The position numbers were made by a program, and so were the translations under genes. Positions 12,000 through 23,821 of a stretch of DNA of 64,000 bases are shown piece by piece (positions within the stretch are counted from its first letter, which is position 1; the number at the start of each line of letters is the position of its first letter). Below the pieces are notes generated by a model. It had not been told where the DNA came from, searched no databases, and was given only the letters and a program-made list of their open reading frames with translations. The stretch covers positions 73,185,283-73,249,282 of the forward strand of contig CM035235.1 in the NCBI GenBank assembly GCA_020226215.1, given 5' to 3'. Source of the DNA: Sindora glabra (Eukaryota; Streptophyta; Magnoliopsida; Fabales; Fabaceae).

Positions 12000-13952
12000 C
12001 CCGCCCCCCGGAATGGCTTCAGGGTCTGAACCACTAATCTATTTTGCTGTAACAGAGTTTCTTTATGATATTAAACTGTTACCAGCTGGCGAGTTTTCTT
12101 TGGATACAGGTTTGTGGAATTGGAATATGTTTGAGCGCCTTTTTTCAGTACGAGCCTAAGTTAAAATAGTTAGCATTTATCCTCCAACTTCGTTGCATGG
12201 CAAGACCGGCCTATCTAGACTATATCATCAGATGGAAGCTTTAGTTTGAAATCTGCGTATTATCTCCTTCAATATCAACCGAGAATAATTTTGCAACCCG
12301 ATGCAAACTGATATAGAAGTGGAAAAGGCCAGAAATTATAGAGCTTTTCTTCTGACTTCTCAAGAGTCGAGATCTCTTTACTAATGTTGGAAGCGTTTTA
12401 TCACATTTAGTGAATAATGATATATGTTTTTGTTGTCAGAATGGAAGGGAGGATTGTCTTCATGCCATACGTAATTGTAGGAAAGTGCAACATATATAGA
12501 TTCGGCTAGTAAGTCGTCCTTTTGGAAAAATTTTGTTTAATATTTCATTGATATGATTGGTTAAAATGGAATTTATTTTCTCAATTAGGAACAAATATTG
12601 CGTATTCTTGTCCGCTTATCTTTGGAATTACTTGTTGGATTATTTGGTTGCAAAGAAATGATTGTCTCTTTAAGGTTGTTGATCCCTAGATGGGATATAT
12701 TGTATGCGATTGTGATGAGAATCTAAGAAGGCTCATAGAAGACAAAGGTTTGAAGGTATTGGAAGAACTTCAAGGACCAATGACAAGAGCAAAGGTAAAG
12801 AGGATTAATGAAGATCTAGAGAAGATGGTTATTGCCATATTTGAAAGAAGGTCTAATTTGGAGTTAGAAGAGTCCAAGATGCTCAATTGCGTGTATTTGG
12901 AAGACTTGGACTTCAACGAATCCATTAGCATTTAGTTAGTTTAGCATTTTTGTAATAAATGAGCCTTATAGTCCGAGACTTGTTTTTAGATTTATTTTGG
13001 CATGAAGACTTGTTATTTTATTTGAGTCACTTAGAATTGGGCTTGTTAGTGTACAAGGCCCATTAAGGTTTGCTTATGGGGGCTGGTCATATATAAACTC
13101 TTGTAAACATATTTTTATTCAATTTTGAAATACAATTTGAGATTTGAGAGCTTGTGACTCTTAGGTTCTTGAGTGAGCCAATTATTCTTGATCTTATCTA
13201 GATGCCTCCTCTTGTGGCGATCTTTCCTTCAGTTTATCAATCCGTGATTGTGGCGCCCATCCTCCATCCTTTTCTGTTTTGTTATTTAAAATCCAATTCA
13301 AGATCCGTTTATTTTATCAGATTGTGAATGAAATATGAGACAGAGTGTTTTTCTCCTTCGGACATCTTGTTGAAGAATCGCATTCCTTGCACAATGAAGA
13401 AAGAGATTCTGTGAACCAAACATTTCCAAATGCAGGATGGTGTAAAATAAACTTGGATGGTTCTAACTATTAATGGCGGTGTGCAGGCTTCTTGTGGTGA
13501 GGTGATTAAAGATTGTTCAGGTATCTGAGTAACTGGATTTTCTAAACATAAGTAGTGGTTCTTCTCTCCTAGTAGTTATGGGAATTTTGATAGGCCTACA
13601 ATTAGCTTAGGATATTAATATTAAGAAGATTTCGGGTTAAGGTGACTCGAAGTTGGCTGCGGAAATGATGAGTTTGAAAATCATCAGTATGCTCTGTTAA
13701 TTCATCCTGAAAGACTTCCAATGAATCAAACAAGAGAAGTTAGGATCTCTCATTCGGCCAACCGGAAAAGTAATTTTGCGACCAATTAATTGACAAACCA
13801 TGCTTGGACATTCATGTATTCATACATATCTCGCATAAATGTTTGTGATTTTGATATTCTTATGCAAGATGTTTTATGTATATTGCTTATCCTGATTCTA
13901 TTAGAAGATTGTAGTCTTGTATAACTTCTTATAATTTGAAAAAAAAAAAAAA
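12000..13952 (+). mobile_element. 5'-truncated LINE 3' part with poly(A), broken by a Gypsy fragment
   Basis: Plus-strand translation gives LINE post-RT sequence (GxWNW..., then the 'PTSLHGKTG' type region near 12185), 'ITCWIIWLQRNDCLFK' at about 12620-12675, and after an interruption an RNase H start 'GWCKINLDGS' at about 13437-13465. It ends in a 13-nt poly(A) at 13940-13952. Every part is frameshifted. 12185-12380 is clearly related to 26455-26640. The stretch 12690 to about 13265 is foreign (see the next entry). Confidence 0.75.
12690..13265 (+). mobile_element. Gypsy-type fragment (polyprotein C terminus plus LTR) nested in the LINE
   Basis: An open frame 12690-12935 (81 residues) contains 'ELQGPMTRAKVKRINEDL', typical of the C terminus of plant Ty3-Gypsy polyproteins. 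It runs straight into LTR-like DNA with 'CAAGGCCCATTAAGG' and a 'CATATATAAACTCTTG' promoter-like stretch (13088-13108). The limits are approximate; I could not fix TG...CA ends or a target duplication. LINE sequence resumes near 13270. Confidence 0.65.
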
Positions 13953-14160
13953 GTGTTGAAATTGATTTTTCTTTTCACCCTCAACATTTTATGCACTTTA
14001 TTCTTTTTCTGTAAGGATAAAAAAAATCGTACATTATTTCATGCGATCTTGTTAAATCCATGAAATCAAAGAGTTGAGATATGCAATATTTAATAGCATA
14101 TTTTTAAAATTTCAACTTAGGGTTAGTTGAAATCCTTATTTTGTTGAGATCCTATAGTTT
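13953..14160 (+). repeat. Germin-unit duplicated block before the CACTA insertion
   Basis: The 'GCATATTTTTAAAAT' area and its surroundings match 4440-4625. The LINE poly(A) forms its left border and the CACTA element its right border, so the block was once continuous with 16528 onward. Confidence 0.55.
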
Positions 14161-16527
14161 CACTACAATAATTGTATAATACATAGATGACACCGATATA
14201 AACGACATAATCTTGATAATTTATATAGGTTTTTTCAAATTTTTTTAAAAGAAAAAAATTTAAAAACCTTTGTTTGTATAGAATTTTTTCAATTTTTTTA
14301 AAAAATTAAAAAACTCTATACATATGATAAAAGTTGTCTATATAAGCTTAATTTTTTTTTCAAAAAAGTTAAAAGATTCTATACATAAGACTTTTTGTCA
14401 TTTGTATAATTTTTTTATTTAAAAAATATTTTTCTCTACACAGATAACAAAAAGTCATCTGTATAGAATTTAAAATTTTAAAGGTAGTAAAATTTTGGCA
14501 GGTTAAAATTACAAAAGCAATACAAATAACTTTTTTTTTTGCTATATAAATGACTTTCTATTGTCTCAATAGGCTTAAAAGGTAAAATGACATATATATC
14601 CTTCATTTTGAATAAATCGAGATGATTAAGGATATTTATAAAGATGAATTTTTGTTATCTATATATAGTTTGGTTATAAATATCTACCTATGAGCCATTT
14701 CTTCCATTTCTTATGCGTGTAGATGGAGTTAGGAGCTCCTCCTTAAAGTTTAGGTATGTTCTTTTTTTTTTTAATTCTTTTAACACCATTTTATATTTAT
14801 TTGTTAATTATTAAATGTATTTTATTATATAATTAGATTATGTTATTATATTGTTGATTAAAATTTTTAATTGTTACTTCCCTATTTTATTGAGGTATGT
14901 TAAAAAAATTCATACACTAATTTTTTTAATAGTGTTGATATAATATATAAAAATAAATTTTTATTTCATTAAGCAATTTGATATAATTATTATTTTGTAC
15001 AATATTGTGTATATTTATTATGTTAAACATATAATGACTATGAATTATTAATTTGCATATTTTATTTTGATATTTAGTTTAAAAATAATTATTTTATACA
15101 GTTTGATATGATTATTACTTTAAATATCTAATGATATTGACATAATAGTTGAATATAAATTTATTTCCTTGATTTATTGTATTGATTGGAAAAATTAATA
15201 TCTCGTGAAAGTTGATATATTTATTACATTAAACATTTGATTAGTTTGATAGAAAATAGAATAATAAAATTTGTAATAATTTTAAAAATTACATTAATTA
15301 AATTATATTAAAATAAAAGTGTTTAAAAATGAATAAATATAAAATTTGACAATTACATAAATGAAAATATAAAATTTTAGATAATGTAAAATATTTAATA
15401 ATTTAAGCAATCATTTAAACTACTAAAAAAATACATGATTTGAATATTTAAAAGATCACTTAATTAAATTCTTATAAAAAAATTACTGAATAATAAGTAT
15501 TTAACACTTAATAAAAGTATATCACTAAATAACAATAGAGAATAAAATATGTAATAATTTAATATTAGAAGCAAATTATATAATTTTTATCAAATTATTA
15601 AATTATATAAAAATAAAAGTAATTAAAAAATGGTAACAACTAATATTGATAATTACAATAACGAATATAAAAAATTCTTTACAGTGTGAAATATTTTATG
15701 ATTTAAGTAATAATTTAAGGTACTAAAAATATAAGTAGTAATGGATAATAAAATGTATAATAATTTAATATTATAAGTTATATAATAATAATTAATTTAT
15801 TATATTATATAAGAATGAAAGTATTTGAAAAATAATAGCATGATAATTTCACAATTACATTAATGAAAATAAAAAAAATTCTATAATTTTTTTTTATAAT
15901 TTAAGAATTTAAAATAGTAAAAATATAAGTAATAATGAATAATATATATATGATACATGTATTTTGTATCTGATACTTTTAAATAATTATTTTTTAATTT
16001 TTTTATTATATCATGTATGTACTTTTTATCTATATTGCTATATATGGATGTAGAATATTTTTTATTATATATTATTGGAAATTAATTTTGTTTTTATTTA
16101 TTTTTTAAATAATTATTAATAAATATAAAAAATATTTTAGTATGTATTAAATTTTTTTACCATTTATTTATAAATAAATTCTTTAAAATAGAAATAAATA
16201 TGTTAAAAATTAATAAAAATAGAATTATTAAAATTGTTAAAATTTTTTTAATGTGAATTAATTTTTTTTTTCATACACCTGTATGGATGACAGATAAGAT
16301 AGTATTGATGGTTTTCCTACCTTATGTAGATGACTTTGTCATTTATATAAGTTTAGCTTATATAGATGACACTAAAAATCATCTGTGTAAGTTGAAATAT
16401 ATACAAATATATATAGATAACTCTATATATACAATAGTATTTTTTATGATACTTATAGAGATGAAAATAGGAATTTGTACAAATGGCAAATATTGTACCA
16501 TAGACCTTTTTTTTTTTTTTGGTAATG
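14161..16527. mobile_element. Non-autonomous CACTA (En/Spm-like) element, 2.37 kb
   Basis: Starts CACTACAATAATTG and ends ...TTTTTTGGTAATG, the reverse complement of which starts CATTACCAAAA, an imperfect CACTA-type terminus. Flanking TTT at 14158-14160 and 16528-16530 fits the 3-bp target duplication of CACTA elements. Subterminal 'TAGATGAC' words recur at both ends in both orientations (about 14185, 14450, 16317-16380). The interior is very AT-rich and has no transposase. It sits in the duplicated germin block that is uninterrupted by it in copy A. Confidence 0.75.
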
Positions 16528-16530
16528 TTT

Positions 16531-17060
16531 AGTCATGAAATCTACCTTGTGTCACCTGACGTACTTCATTTTATGATTTTAATTAAAAAAGAAAAAAATT
16601 ATATAATAAAAACATGTAAAATTTTAATTTTATTTAAAAAAATACTTAAAATAAGCAAGCTAGAAATATATCAATTTATCAATTTCAAAGGTTTGAATCA
16701 CAGGTGAAACTAAGACATTAATACCGTACCTGGTTGGTTAAACCCTATATTTTTTTCCCATACAATAAACAATAGGGTGATTTAACCAATTTTAAAAGAT
16801 ACCAGAGGGACGGGAGGGGTTATGCAGGTAGGACCTTCAATTGACGAGTCATGCCGTAAACTTGAATGCGGACAATAGCTCCGATCCAATTCAAGTCAAG
16901 TCCCAACTAAATTTTGTTTTATTTTTCATTCTTATTTCTTATCACCTCTCTTCGCCAGAAGAAATGTTTGTACGTTTCGAATTAATTAATAAAAGAAGAT
17001 GGATGGAGAAATTCTAATATCTTAAATGGGATTCTTATTTTAGTAGGAAGGAAATAAACA
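16531..17060 (+). repeat. Germin-unit conserved distal module, copy B
   Basis: Corresponds to 5376-5600 joined to 8486-8830 of copy A. It is the least interrupted version and serves as the reference for spotting insertions in the others. No coding. Confidence 0.75.
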
Positions 17061-17078
17061 CAAAAGATACGTTTTGAG

Positions 17079-17519
17079 GCATAGTTTATAAAATCGGATG
17101 GGATCGACTGGTTGAATCAGATAATGAACAAGTTTAGTTAAAGTCTTTGAACAAAATATGCATACGAACTAGAAAAAAAAATAGCTACAAATAGTGCAAA
17201 TCAATCAGAATTGTTCAAAATTAGTGTATCAGACTAGTTTTTTTAAACTTTTTTTATAATTTTATAATAATTGAAATGTAAGACCTTAACTATTTCATAT
17301 TAATTAATTGAACTTGTATTATTTTTTAATATTTTTTAACATAAATTATTATTTTATCATTTATATTTTATTATTTTGTATATATATTAAGTGTGTATAT
17401 ATAATTTGTATTTTTTTAAGTTGAAATCAATTCAATTAATAAATAAGTAATTGAACAAATGAACTAGTAAATTGGTATCCTAATTGATTTAATGATTAGT
17501 CTGATTTTAAAAATAATAT
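17079..17519. mobile_element. MITE of the GCATAGTTTTAAAA family (diverged)
   Basis: The left end GCATAGTTTATAAAATCGG and the interior 'GACTGGTTGAATCAG' resemble the element in the HDH intron (41825-42309). The right end 'TCTGATTTTAAAAATAAT' is the expected complementary end, decayed. About 440 bp, no coding. Confidence 0.5.
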
Positions 17520-17797
17520 TTTAGAGTATTTTATTTTTAATTTTATATTTATTTCTCTCTTTTGCTAAAGTAAGAAATTTCATATACCGGTGAATTTTGG
17601 AGTTTTTCTTGTAGAAAATACTAGCTAGCGAGTCACACATGTGGGTTATTTGAAGGGGAAGAATGAATGACCAATGAGAGGAATTAAAGGAAAGGTTATG
17701 ATGTAATCTTTCTCTTATTTGTGAGTCTTACACTATGATGAAAGATGATATGATTAGATAAAACAAAAATATATTAGAACTGAATATATAATAGAGA

Positions 17798-17992
17798 GCT
17801 AATATATTATTATATGAAGATTCCTTGTGTACTTGCAATTATTAGGCGTAGGAAAGTAAGCCAATGGTGCTGGCCGGCTATATTCATAGCAAGGACCAAA
17901 CGTCTGCAAGAGAAAAACACGAAGGTTATTCTTACGAGTTCAAAATTAGACCATTTCATTGTTTGATTAAGGCGGCATATTACATATAAGTA
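17798..17992 (+). promoter_or_regulatory. GLP-B proximal promoter: CCAAT/GGCCGGC block and TATA box
   Basis: Contains 'GCTAATATATTAT', 'GAAGATTCCTTG', 'AAGCCAATGGTGCTGGCCGG' (17858-17877) and a TATA box variant TATAAGTA at 17985-17992, about 100 bp before the ATG. Confidence 0.75.
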
Positions 17993-18094
17993 GGGCATGA
18001 TGCCGAGCAATTTCATTCACCATATCTATCACACAACCAACTACCTCATACAGAAGTAGAAATCTCTTTTGCTTTGTAATCATATCTTGTGAAA

Positions 18095-19237
18095 ATGGCA
18101 AATTCTTTGCTGCTGTTTGGTTTCTTGGTACTCTCATTTTCAGTTGTCATGGCAGCTGATCCCAGTTCTCTTCAGGATTTCTGTGTGGCAGACTCCAATG
18201 CTCAAGGTATAAGCATACCTATATTACATATAGATATCTTATGAATGACGCTACTAGCAATCTCCAACATTTACTCCCCTCGATCGCTCTCATGTTTCTT
18301 ACCAGTAGTACAAGTAACAAAACAAAACTTCAATAATAACATATGTAATACTAAGTTATAATAAATCTAAAACTGAATAGTTACTTTTTGAATGAACCAA
18401 TACCAATCAATTACCATTGAACTAACTATTACGTTGAGTTGTAGGTTAGTTTTTTTCCATTCAACAAGTTACCATGAAGTTTTGGATCTGTTATAATATA
18501 CATATATTATCATTGCAATTTTATTTTGTTACTACTAATATAAAAAAGGAGAGTGAGTAAGGAATGAATATCGAAGACTGTTAGTAGCTTTACTTGTAAT
18601 TTATTTATGCTGACTACTTTGTTCGTCGTTTTCTTTTTGTTAATGTTGAGAATGAATCATAATTCTGATGCTATTTTTGTTCCCCAAAAAATGAATGGCA
18701 GTGTTTGTGAACGGCTTGGGATGCAAGGACCCAAAACTTGTCAATGCAAGTGACTTTTTCTTCAGGGGACTTCACATCGCAGGCAACACATCAAATGCAG
18801 CTGGCTCCAAAGTAACACCAGTTTTTGCAACTCAGATGCCAGGATTAAACACACTTGGCATCTCCATGGCTCGCATAGACTATGCCCCGGCGGGCCTCAA
18901 CCCTCCTCACACTCACCCTCGAGCCACTGAAATCCTAACCGTAATTGAAGGAAGCCTGGAAGTTGGATTCGTCACTTCCAACCCTGACAACCGTCTCATT
19001 TCGACGGTGCTGCAAAAGGGTGATGTGTTTGTGTTTCCGGTTGGATTGGTTCATTTTCAGAGAAATGTTGGTTATGGCAGTGCTGTTGCTATTGTTGCTC
19101 TTAGCAGTCAGAATCCGGGAGTTATCACTATTGCTAATGCTGTATTTGGATCTAAACCAGCAATTTCATCTGATTTTCTTGCTAAGGCTTTCCAGGTGGA
19201 CAAGAAAGTTGTTGATGATCTGCAGACCAAGTTCTAG
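18095..19237 (+). CDS. GLP: Germin-like protein (GLP copy B), secreted cupin
   Basis: Exons 18095-18206 and 18702-19237, with intron GT at 18207 and AG at 18700-18701, give 215 residues. Signal peptide residues 1-20, then ADPSSLQDFC. Ligands His107, His109, Glu114 and His155 and both Cys are present, as are the N52 and N66 sequons. It differs from copy A at 11 positions in the exon-2 protein, for example Ser59 to Arg, Val83 to Met and Lys120 to Glu. All four copies should be apoplastic cupin proteins with near-identical cores; which are expressed and where cannot be read from the coding sequence. Confidence 0.93.
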
Positions 19238-20320
19238 ACAACCAAGTGAAAAGCTACTAGCCGTTGGGGTGTACTAAAACGTATTTGTCATATATATGCT
19301 TGGTTATGGAATTACATACAATTAATTGATAATATTGATTTGTGGAAGAGTGATGTTTTTGACTTTCTTTATGTACTTTGTAAATATTTTATTCAATCAT
19401 TGTCCTTCTCTTATTTGTCCTTTTCTTGAATATTCTTGTTGGTAGCAAGCAAGGGCAAATGTGTCAAATGCTCCCTTCCTCTTTGTTGCCGCTGCTTTTT
19501 ACTTTCCTGATGTGATAAAATTTAAAAAGAGACTACAATGTATCACTGAATTTAATCGTCAAATTTCATATATCAGTTGTACACCATAATCATCATCTAA
19601 TATTACTTTTTGTAGTCTTAACAACAGAGATGTAATGGTATGCACAAAGAGATAGTTCTCTGGTACTTCATCTTCTTCTTCAATGTCATGTGTTTTATGT
19701 CTTTATGTTGAAGCCTTTATGTACTAAAGATCTACGCCAATGAAAAAACTCGTGTCTGGAAGCTTGTGATCTGCCTCTTCATAAGTATTTTGCAAAGAGT
19801 TTCTCACTTTATGTTTATGTTTCTGCCAGTATGCTCTGTTTGATATATATATATATATATATATATATTACTGTTTGTCACCTACCTCGTTAAGATCAAT
19901 ATGTATGGGGTATGGTTCGGCTGAGCTCATTGTCCTGTATAAGCTAGGTTCGTTCTCAACATTTATTATTTCATCTCTTCATTTGTTACGTTGGAAATCA
20001 ACAATTGGTATTTTATTTTTTAAGCTCTTATGGGCTAAGGTTTGTCCACATTCGCCTCATCATCTATTTTCATGCCTAGTACTACTTTTTTTTTTATTTT
20101 GGGAAAATTATGATTTTAGACTGTTAAAATAAGAAATTTTCCAGGAACTTTAGATCTATAGGAGAAATAGGAGATAAAAGGTATATAAGATCCATGTTTT
20201 TAATATTGTCTTGACTGCTGACTAACAAAAAGAATATGCTGAAATGTATTTAAAATTTTAGAATTTTATTTTTTCTACAACTGCTATGTTTGATGCTATA
20301 TTTCTTAAAATTATGAATAC
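19238..20320. other. GLP-B downstream; unrecognised sequence with an (AT) microsatellite
   Basis: Only the first 90 bases or so resemble other GLP 3' flanks. From about 19330 the base composition is less AT-rich than usual and short open frames occur, but none has a family I recognise. An (AT)n run lies at 19845-19868. A decayed gene piece is possible. Confidence 0.4.
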
Positions 20321-20324
20321 CTCT

Positions 20325-20760
20325 ACTGCCAAGATGGCTTGAAAAATTTTACAAGAAGAATTTAAAGATTCAAACAGAGTCAACCAAATTAAACTCTAGA
20401 TCTTACAAAGAGAATTTAAAAATTTAAAAATTAAGTCAACTGAATCACTTAAAGATTATTCTTCTAAAATGGTGGAATAATGAAGATTTATGGTGATAAT
20501 ATTTTTAATTAGTGTGTTATAGAAAAGATTCTTCTTTCTCAAAATTTAACTTTCCTATTGCTATAATTGAGTAGGGTATAGATATTTCTAAATCATTTGC
20601 CAATGAAGTTATTACTGCTCTTAAAGCACAAGGAAAAAAGGAGAAAAAGTTAGAGATGGAGACTCTTCAAAAGGAGCATTCTAAACCAAGCATCAACAAT
20701 GCCCTCAAGCTCCAAAGAGGATAAGAAATCTTTTTCTTATAAAGGTGGTGATGATTCTTC
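20325..20760 (+). mobile_element. Copia-type gag (UBN2) relic
   Basis: Translation of 20335-20470 gives 'KILQEEFKDSNRVNQIKLQ' followed by 'LQREFKNLKIKSTESLKDY', the conserved gag pattern of plant Copia elements. After several stops 'ALKAQGKKEKKLEMETLQ' follows near 20610-20670. No protease, integrase or LTR is adjacent. 20760-21780 is AT-rich DNA in which I see nothing firm. Confidence 0.75.
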
Positions 20761-21779
20761 TATCATAAATGAATAAATAATGTCATAAAATATAATTAAT
20801 TATATTTTTATTATAAATAATAATTAAATAAAAATTAAGTAAATGAATATGTAAGCCATAAAATATAATTAATTAAATTTTAAGTATTTATATTTTTATT
20901 TCAAATATTTTAATTTTATTGATATAATTTGATCTTTAGATAATATAAATTAATTTAATTTATAAATCTATTTATTTTATCATATTCTTTCTATGCAATT
21001 AGTTAATTTTATATTTTATGCTGATTCAATAGTTAATTTTATGAAATACTCTTTATATAGTTAACTAATTTATCAGTTATTATTCAACTAACTTAATAAC
21101 TATTAACTAGCTTATTAGTTACTTGTACAAAGTAAAATAAAAAAAAATTTCAAAGATTAATTAAGATTTCAATTTTTAGATATACACTTATCAAGTTTAA
21201 AAAAATTCATATTCATAGACACAAGAATTAATAAGGAGAAAAATTTTAAATTTAAATTAGAAACTTATAATAAATAGTAGAGTCATAATTTTTGGAGACA
21301 TTTTAGAATTTTACCTTTTAGTTTAATTTTTCTCAATTTTCAAAGTCAAAAGAAAATTTTAAAGATAAATAAATACTAAAATTTAAATAAAAATAAAAAA
21401 ATAAATTGTAAAATTTAAAATCAAGATGATTTATGTGATTAATTAAGGTTTTATATTTTAATTTTGTTTCTTAATTTTTAAAAATTTAAAATGAGCCAAA
21501 AATAATTGATAAATAATAAAATTGAATTTTTTTTTGCTTTATGGCATTAACTTCACAAAAAAATTAAAAATAAGAACTACGAAGCATTAATAAAATAAAA
21601 TTGACATGGTATGATAAAAAAAGGATCCTTTTCAAATTACTTTTGTTAGAGAAGAAAAATATTTCATATAGTAATTGAAATTATGACTTTATGCTACAAG
21701 TAAAATAGGACATTCATTGCCATCCAACATATATTAACAAAATTAAATGAGTTGTTAAAAATGAGTACTCAAAACTGTT

Positions 21780-22230
21780 AAGTTTGGCTTCAATTCTAAT
21801 CGTTATTAATTGTTAATTATTTTTTTATTATAAGCTATCTTTTTATTCAAGTTAGAATTTTATATTAAAGTGAGATTAAAATTTCTTGTCAAATATGTAT
21901 TTCTTGGATATAAATGTTGTATTGATTATAAAGATATAAGAAAGATATGATATGAGTGCTCATCAGAATCATATGAAAATTTTCATTGAGTTTTGTGAGA
22001 GAAGTAGAGATAGTGATTAAGAAGTTGTAAAGTTATAATTAAAAGCATTCACATGCATTATTTTATAATCTTTTTTGTTATGGTTAATTTTTTCATTCAT
22101 ATTTTTTTTCTAAGGTTTAAGATTATTCATATCAAAATTATCTATATACTTTATTATGCTACTTTTTTCTTTTAATTTTTAATACTTGTGTATTTGATGA
22201 GCGATATTTTTTCCAACAAAATCATCAAAT
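21780..22230. repeat. Repeat related to 26640-26775; otherwise unassigned
   Basis: 'CTATCTTTTTATTCAAGTTA' to 'AAAATTTCTTGTCAAA.ATGTATTTCT' (21825-21905) matches 26705-26775 with changes. The family is unknown; the translated 'KFLVKYVFLGY' is suggestive of a Copia integrase-RT linker but too short to claim. Confidence 0.35.
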
Positions 22231-22239
22231 CACAAGTGA

Positions 22240-22764
22240 AAACTCAAACTTTACCGTACCCGGTTAAACCATGTTTTATGTCTGCACAATAAGTACAGTA
22301 ATTAATTAACCAATTTAAATTGACGACTCATGCAATCCACTAGAATGCAGACACCAGCTCCAATCCAATTCGAGTAAAGTCGCAACTTCGCTTTGTTTTA
22401 TTTTTCATTTATATTTCTTACCTCCTCTCTTCGCCAATAGAAAAGTTTTTGAAAGATTCAAATTAATTAATAAAAGAAGATGGAGAGAGAATTTCTAATT
22501 AACATCCTGCGAGAGTAAATGAGATTGTTATTTTATTAGGAAAGAGATAAAAGGTATGCAGGAGCTTATATTTTTCGGGGTGTCGGTATGCTTTATCCTT
22601 CTAATTTTGTGTCTATTTTTATCCTCCCGTGAACTAAAAACCTTGATGTACTCATAAATATTTGTTCAGGTAGAAATACTTGTGGGTTGTTTGGAAGAGT
22701 AAATTGAAAGGAAAGGAGAGGAATTAAATGGAGGATTACAACGTAATTTTTCTCTTATTTATGA
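22240..22764 (+). repeat. Germin-unit conserved distal module, copy C
   Basis: Same order of blocks as copy B, from 'ACCGTACCCGGTTAAACCATG' type sequence (22252 on) through 'TTAATTAATAAAAGAAGATGG' to 'TCTCTTATTTATGAG', where a MITE-like insert begins. Confidence 0.75.
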
Positions 22765-23416
22765 GCAATGTTTTAAAATTTAACTCGGCTATTAATTTGA
22801 TAAAATGAACAAATCATAATTGAACTAGTTTAATTAGTTAAATTGGGTGAAACAGTTATCATATATATATATATATATATATAATATACATATTTTACTT
22901 AGAACAATTGTATATTTATGAGTGATATACCTCAATTTTATTCTGAATTATTCAATTATTAATAATTGTAATTTTTAATTTTCATGTGTAACAGACATGA
23001 TTATTAAAAGCAAGGACAAATTTTTTCATGTAAATATATGCTTTTAAAGTTAATGGAATTGCCTTACAATAATATGGGAATCTACTCCTTATTTATTGAA
23101 AATATTAGTTTCTAGCTCAAGCAGTAAAAAAAGATTTGAATCGATAAAATATGAACAAATTTGTATTATATCTTTGTTCAACAAAACTTGCACTAATCAT
23201 GAATACTAAAGTGTTTGTTTTACCTTTTTGTTGTTTAGAACCTTTTGATTTTCTTTTATTAAGTTTGAGAGTAAGAAATTTAAGCTCGAGAAGAAACTTG
23301 AATTTCGTAAAAAAAAATTATGAACCATTAGTATATTTGGATTATTTTTCTTGCTTGGTGTCAGTCTGATTGGTTGAATTGATCGGGTCAGTTGGATTTC
23401 GTAACTGTATGTGTTT
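22765..23416. mobile_element. MITE of the GCATAGTTTTAAAA family (diverged, about 650 bp)
   Basis: In copy D 'TCTCTTATTTATGAG' (about 32793) runs directly into 'TTTTAGGTAAGG'. Here it is followed by 'CAATGTTTTAAAATTTAACTC' and the copy-D-like sequence resumes near 23417. Interior 'GATCGGGTCAGTTGG' resembles the HDH intron element. An (AT)n run is at 22860-22883. Confidence 0.5.
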
Positions 23417-23519
23417 GTAAGTTTTAAAAAAAGATGAAAAGATAATAAGTAGGATGGAAAGATATTTAGAGATGAGATAAAATAACTGGTTTGAATAATT
23501 GCGTGTAAGATAAAAGTAG

Positions 23520-23715
23520 AGCTAGTATATTATTATAAGAAGATTCCTGTATATTAGCAATTATTAGGCCTGGGCAAGTAAGAAAATGGTCCTGGCCGGC
23601 AATCTTCTAGCAAGGACCAAATGTCTGCATGAGGATCGAAACGCGTAAGTTATACTTACGAGTTCAAAATAAGACCATTTCAGTTTTAATTAGGGCGGCA
23701 AATTACATATAAATA
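23520..23715 (+). promoter_or_regulatory. GLP-C proximal promoter, CCAAT box mutated, TATA box
   Basis: The shared block is present ('AGAAGATTCCTGTATATTAGC', 'TCCTGGCCGGC'), but the CCAAT of copies A, B and D reads AAAAT here ('AAGAAAATGGTCCTGG'). TATA box TATAAATA at 23708-23715. Confidence 0.75.
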
Positions 23716-23821
23716 GGGGTGGTGATGCCATGCAATTTCATTCACCAAGTCTATCACACACAACTGCTCTCATACAGAAGTAGAAATCTCTTTGGCTTTG
23801 TTAATCATATTTTTTGTGGCA

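Noticed and set aside
18945..19277. Leu-rich frames overlapping GLP exon 2 (also 24621-24935 and 35101-35478)
   Set aside because: They are shifted-frame readings of the conserved cupin exon, so they recur in every copy; they have no start context or homology of their own.
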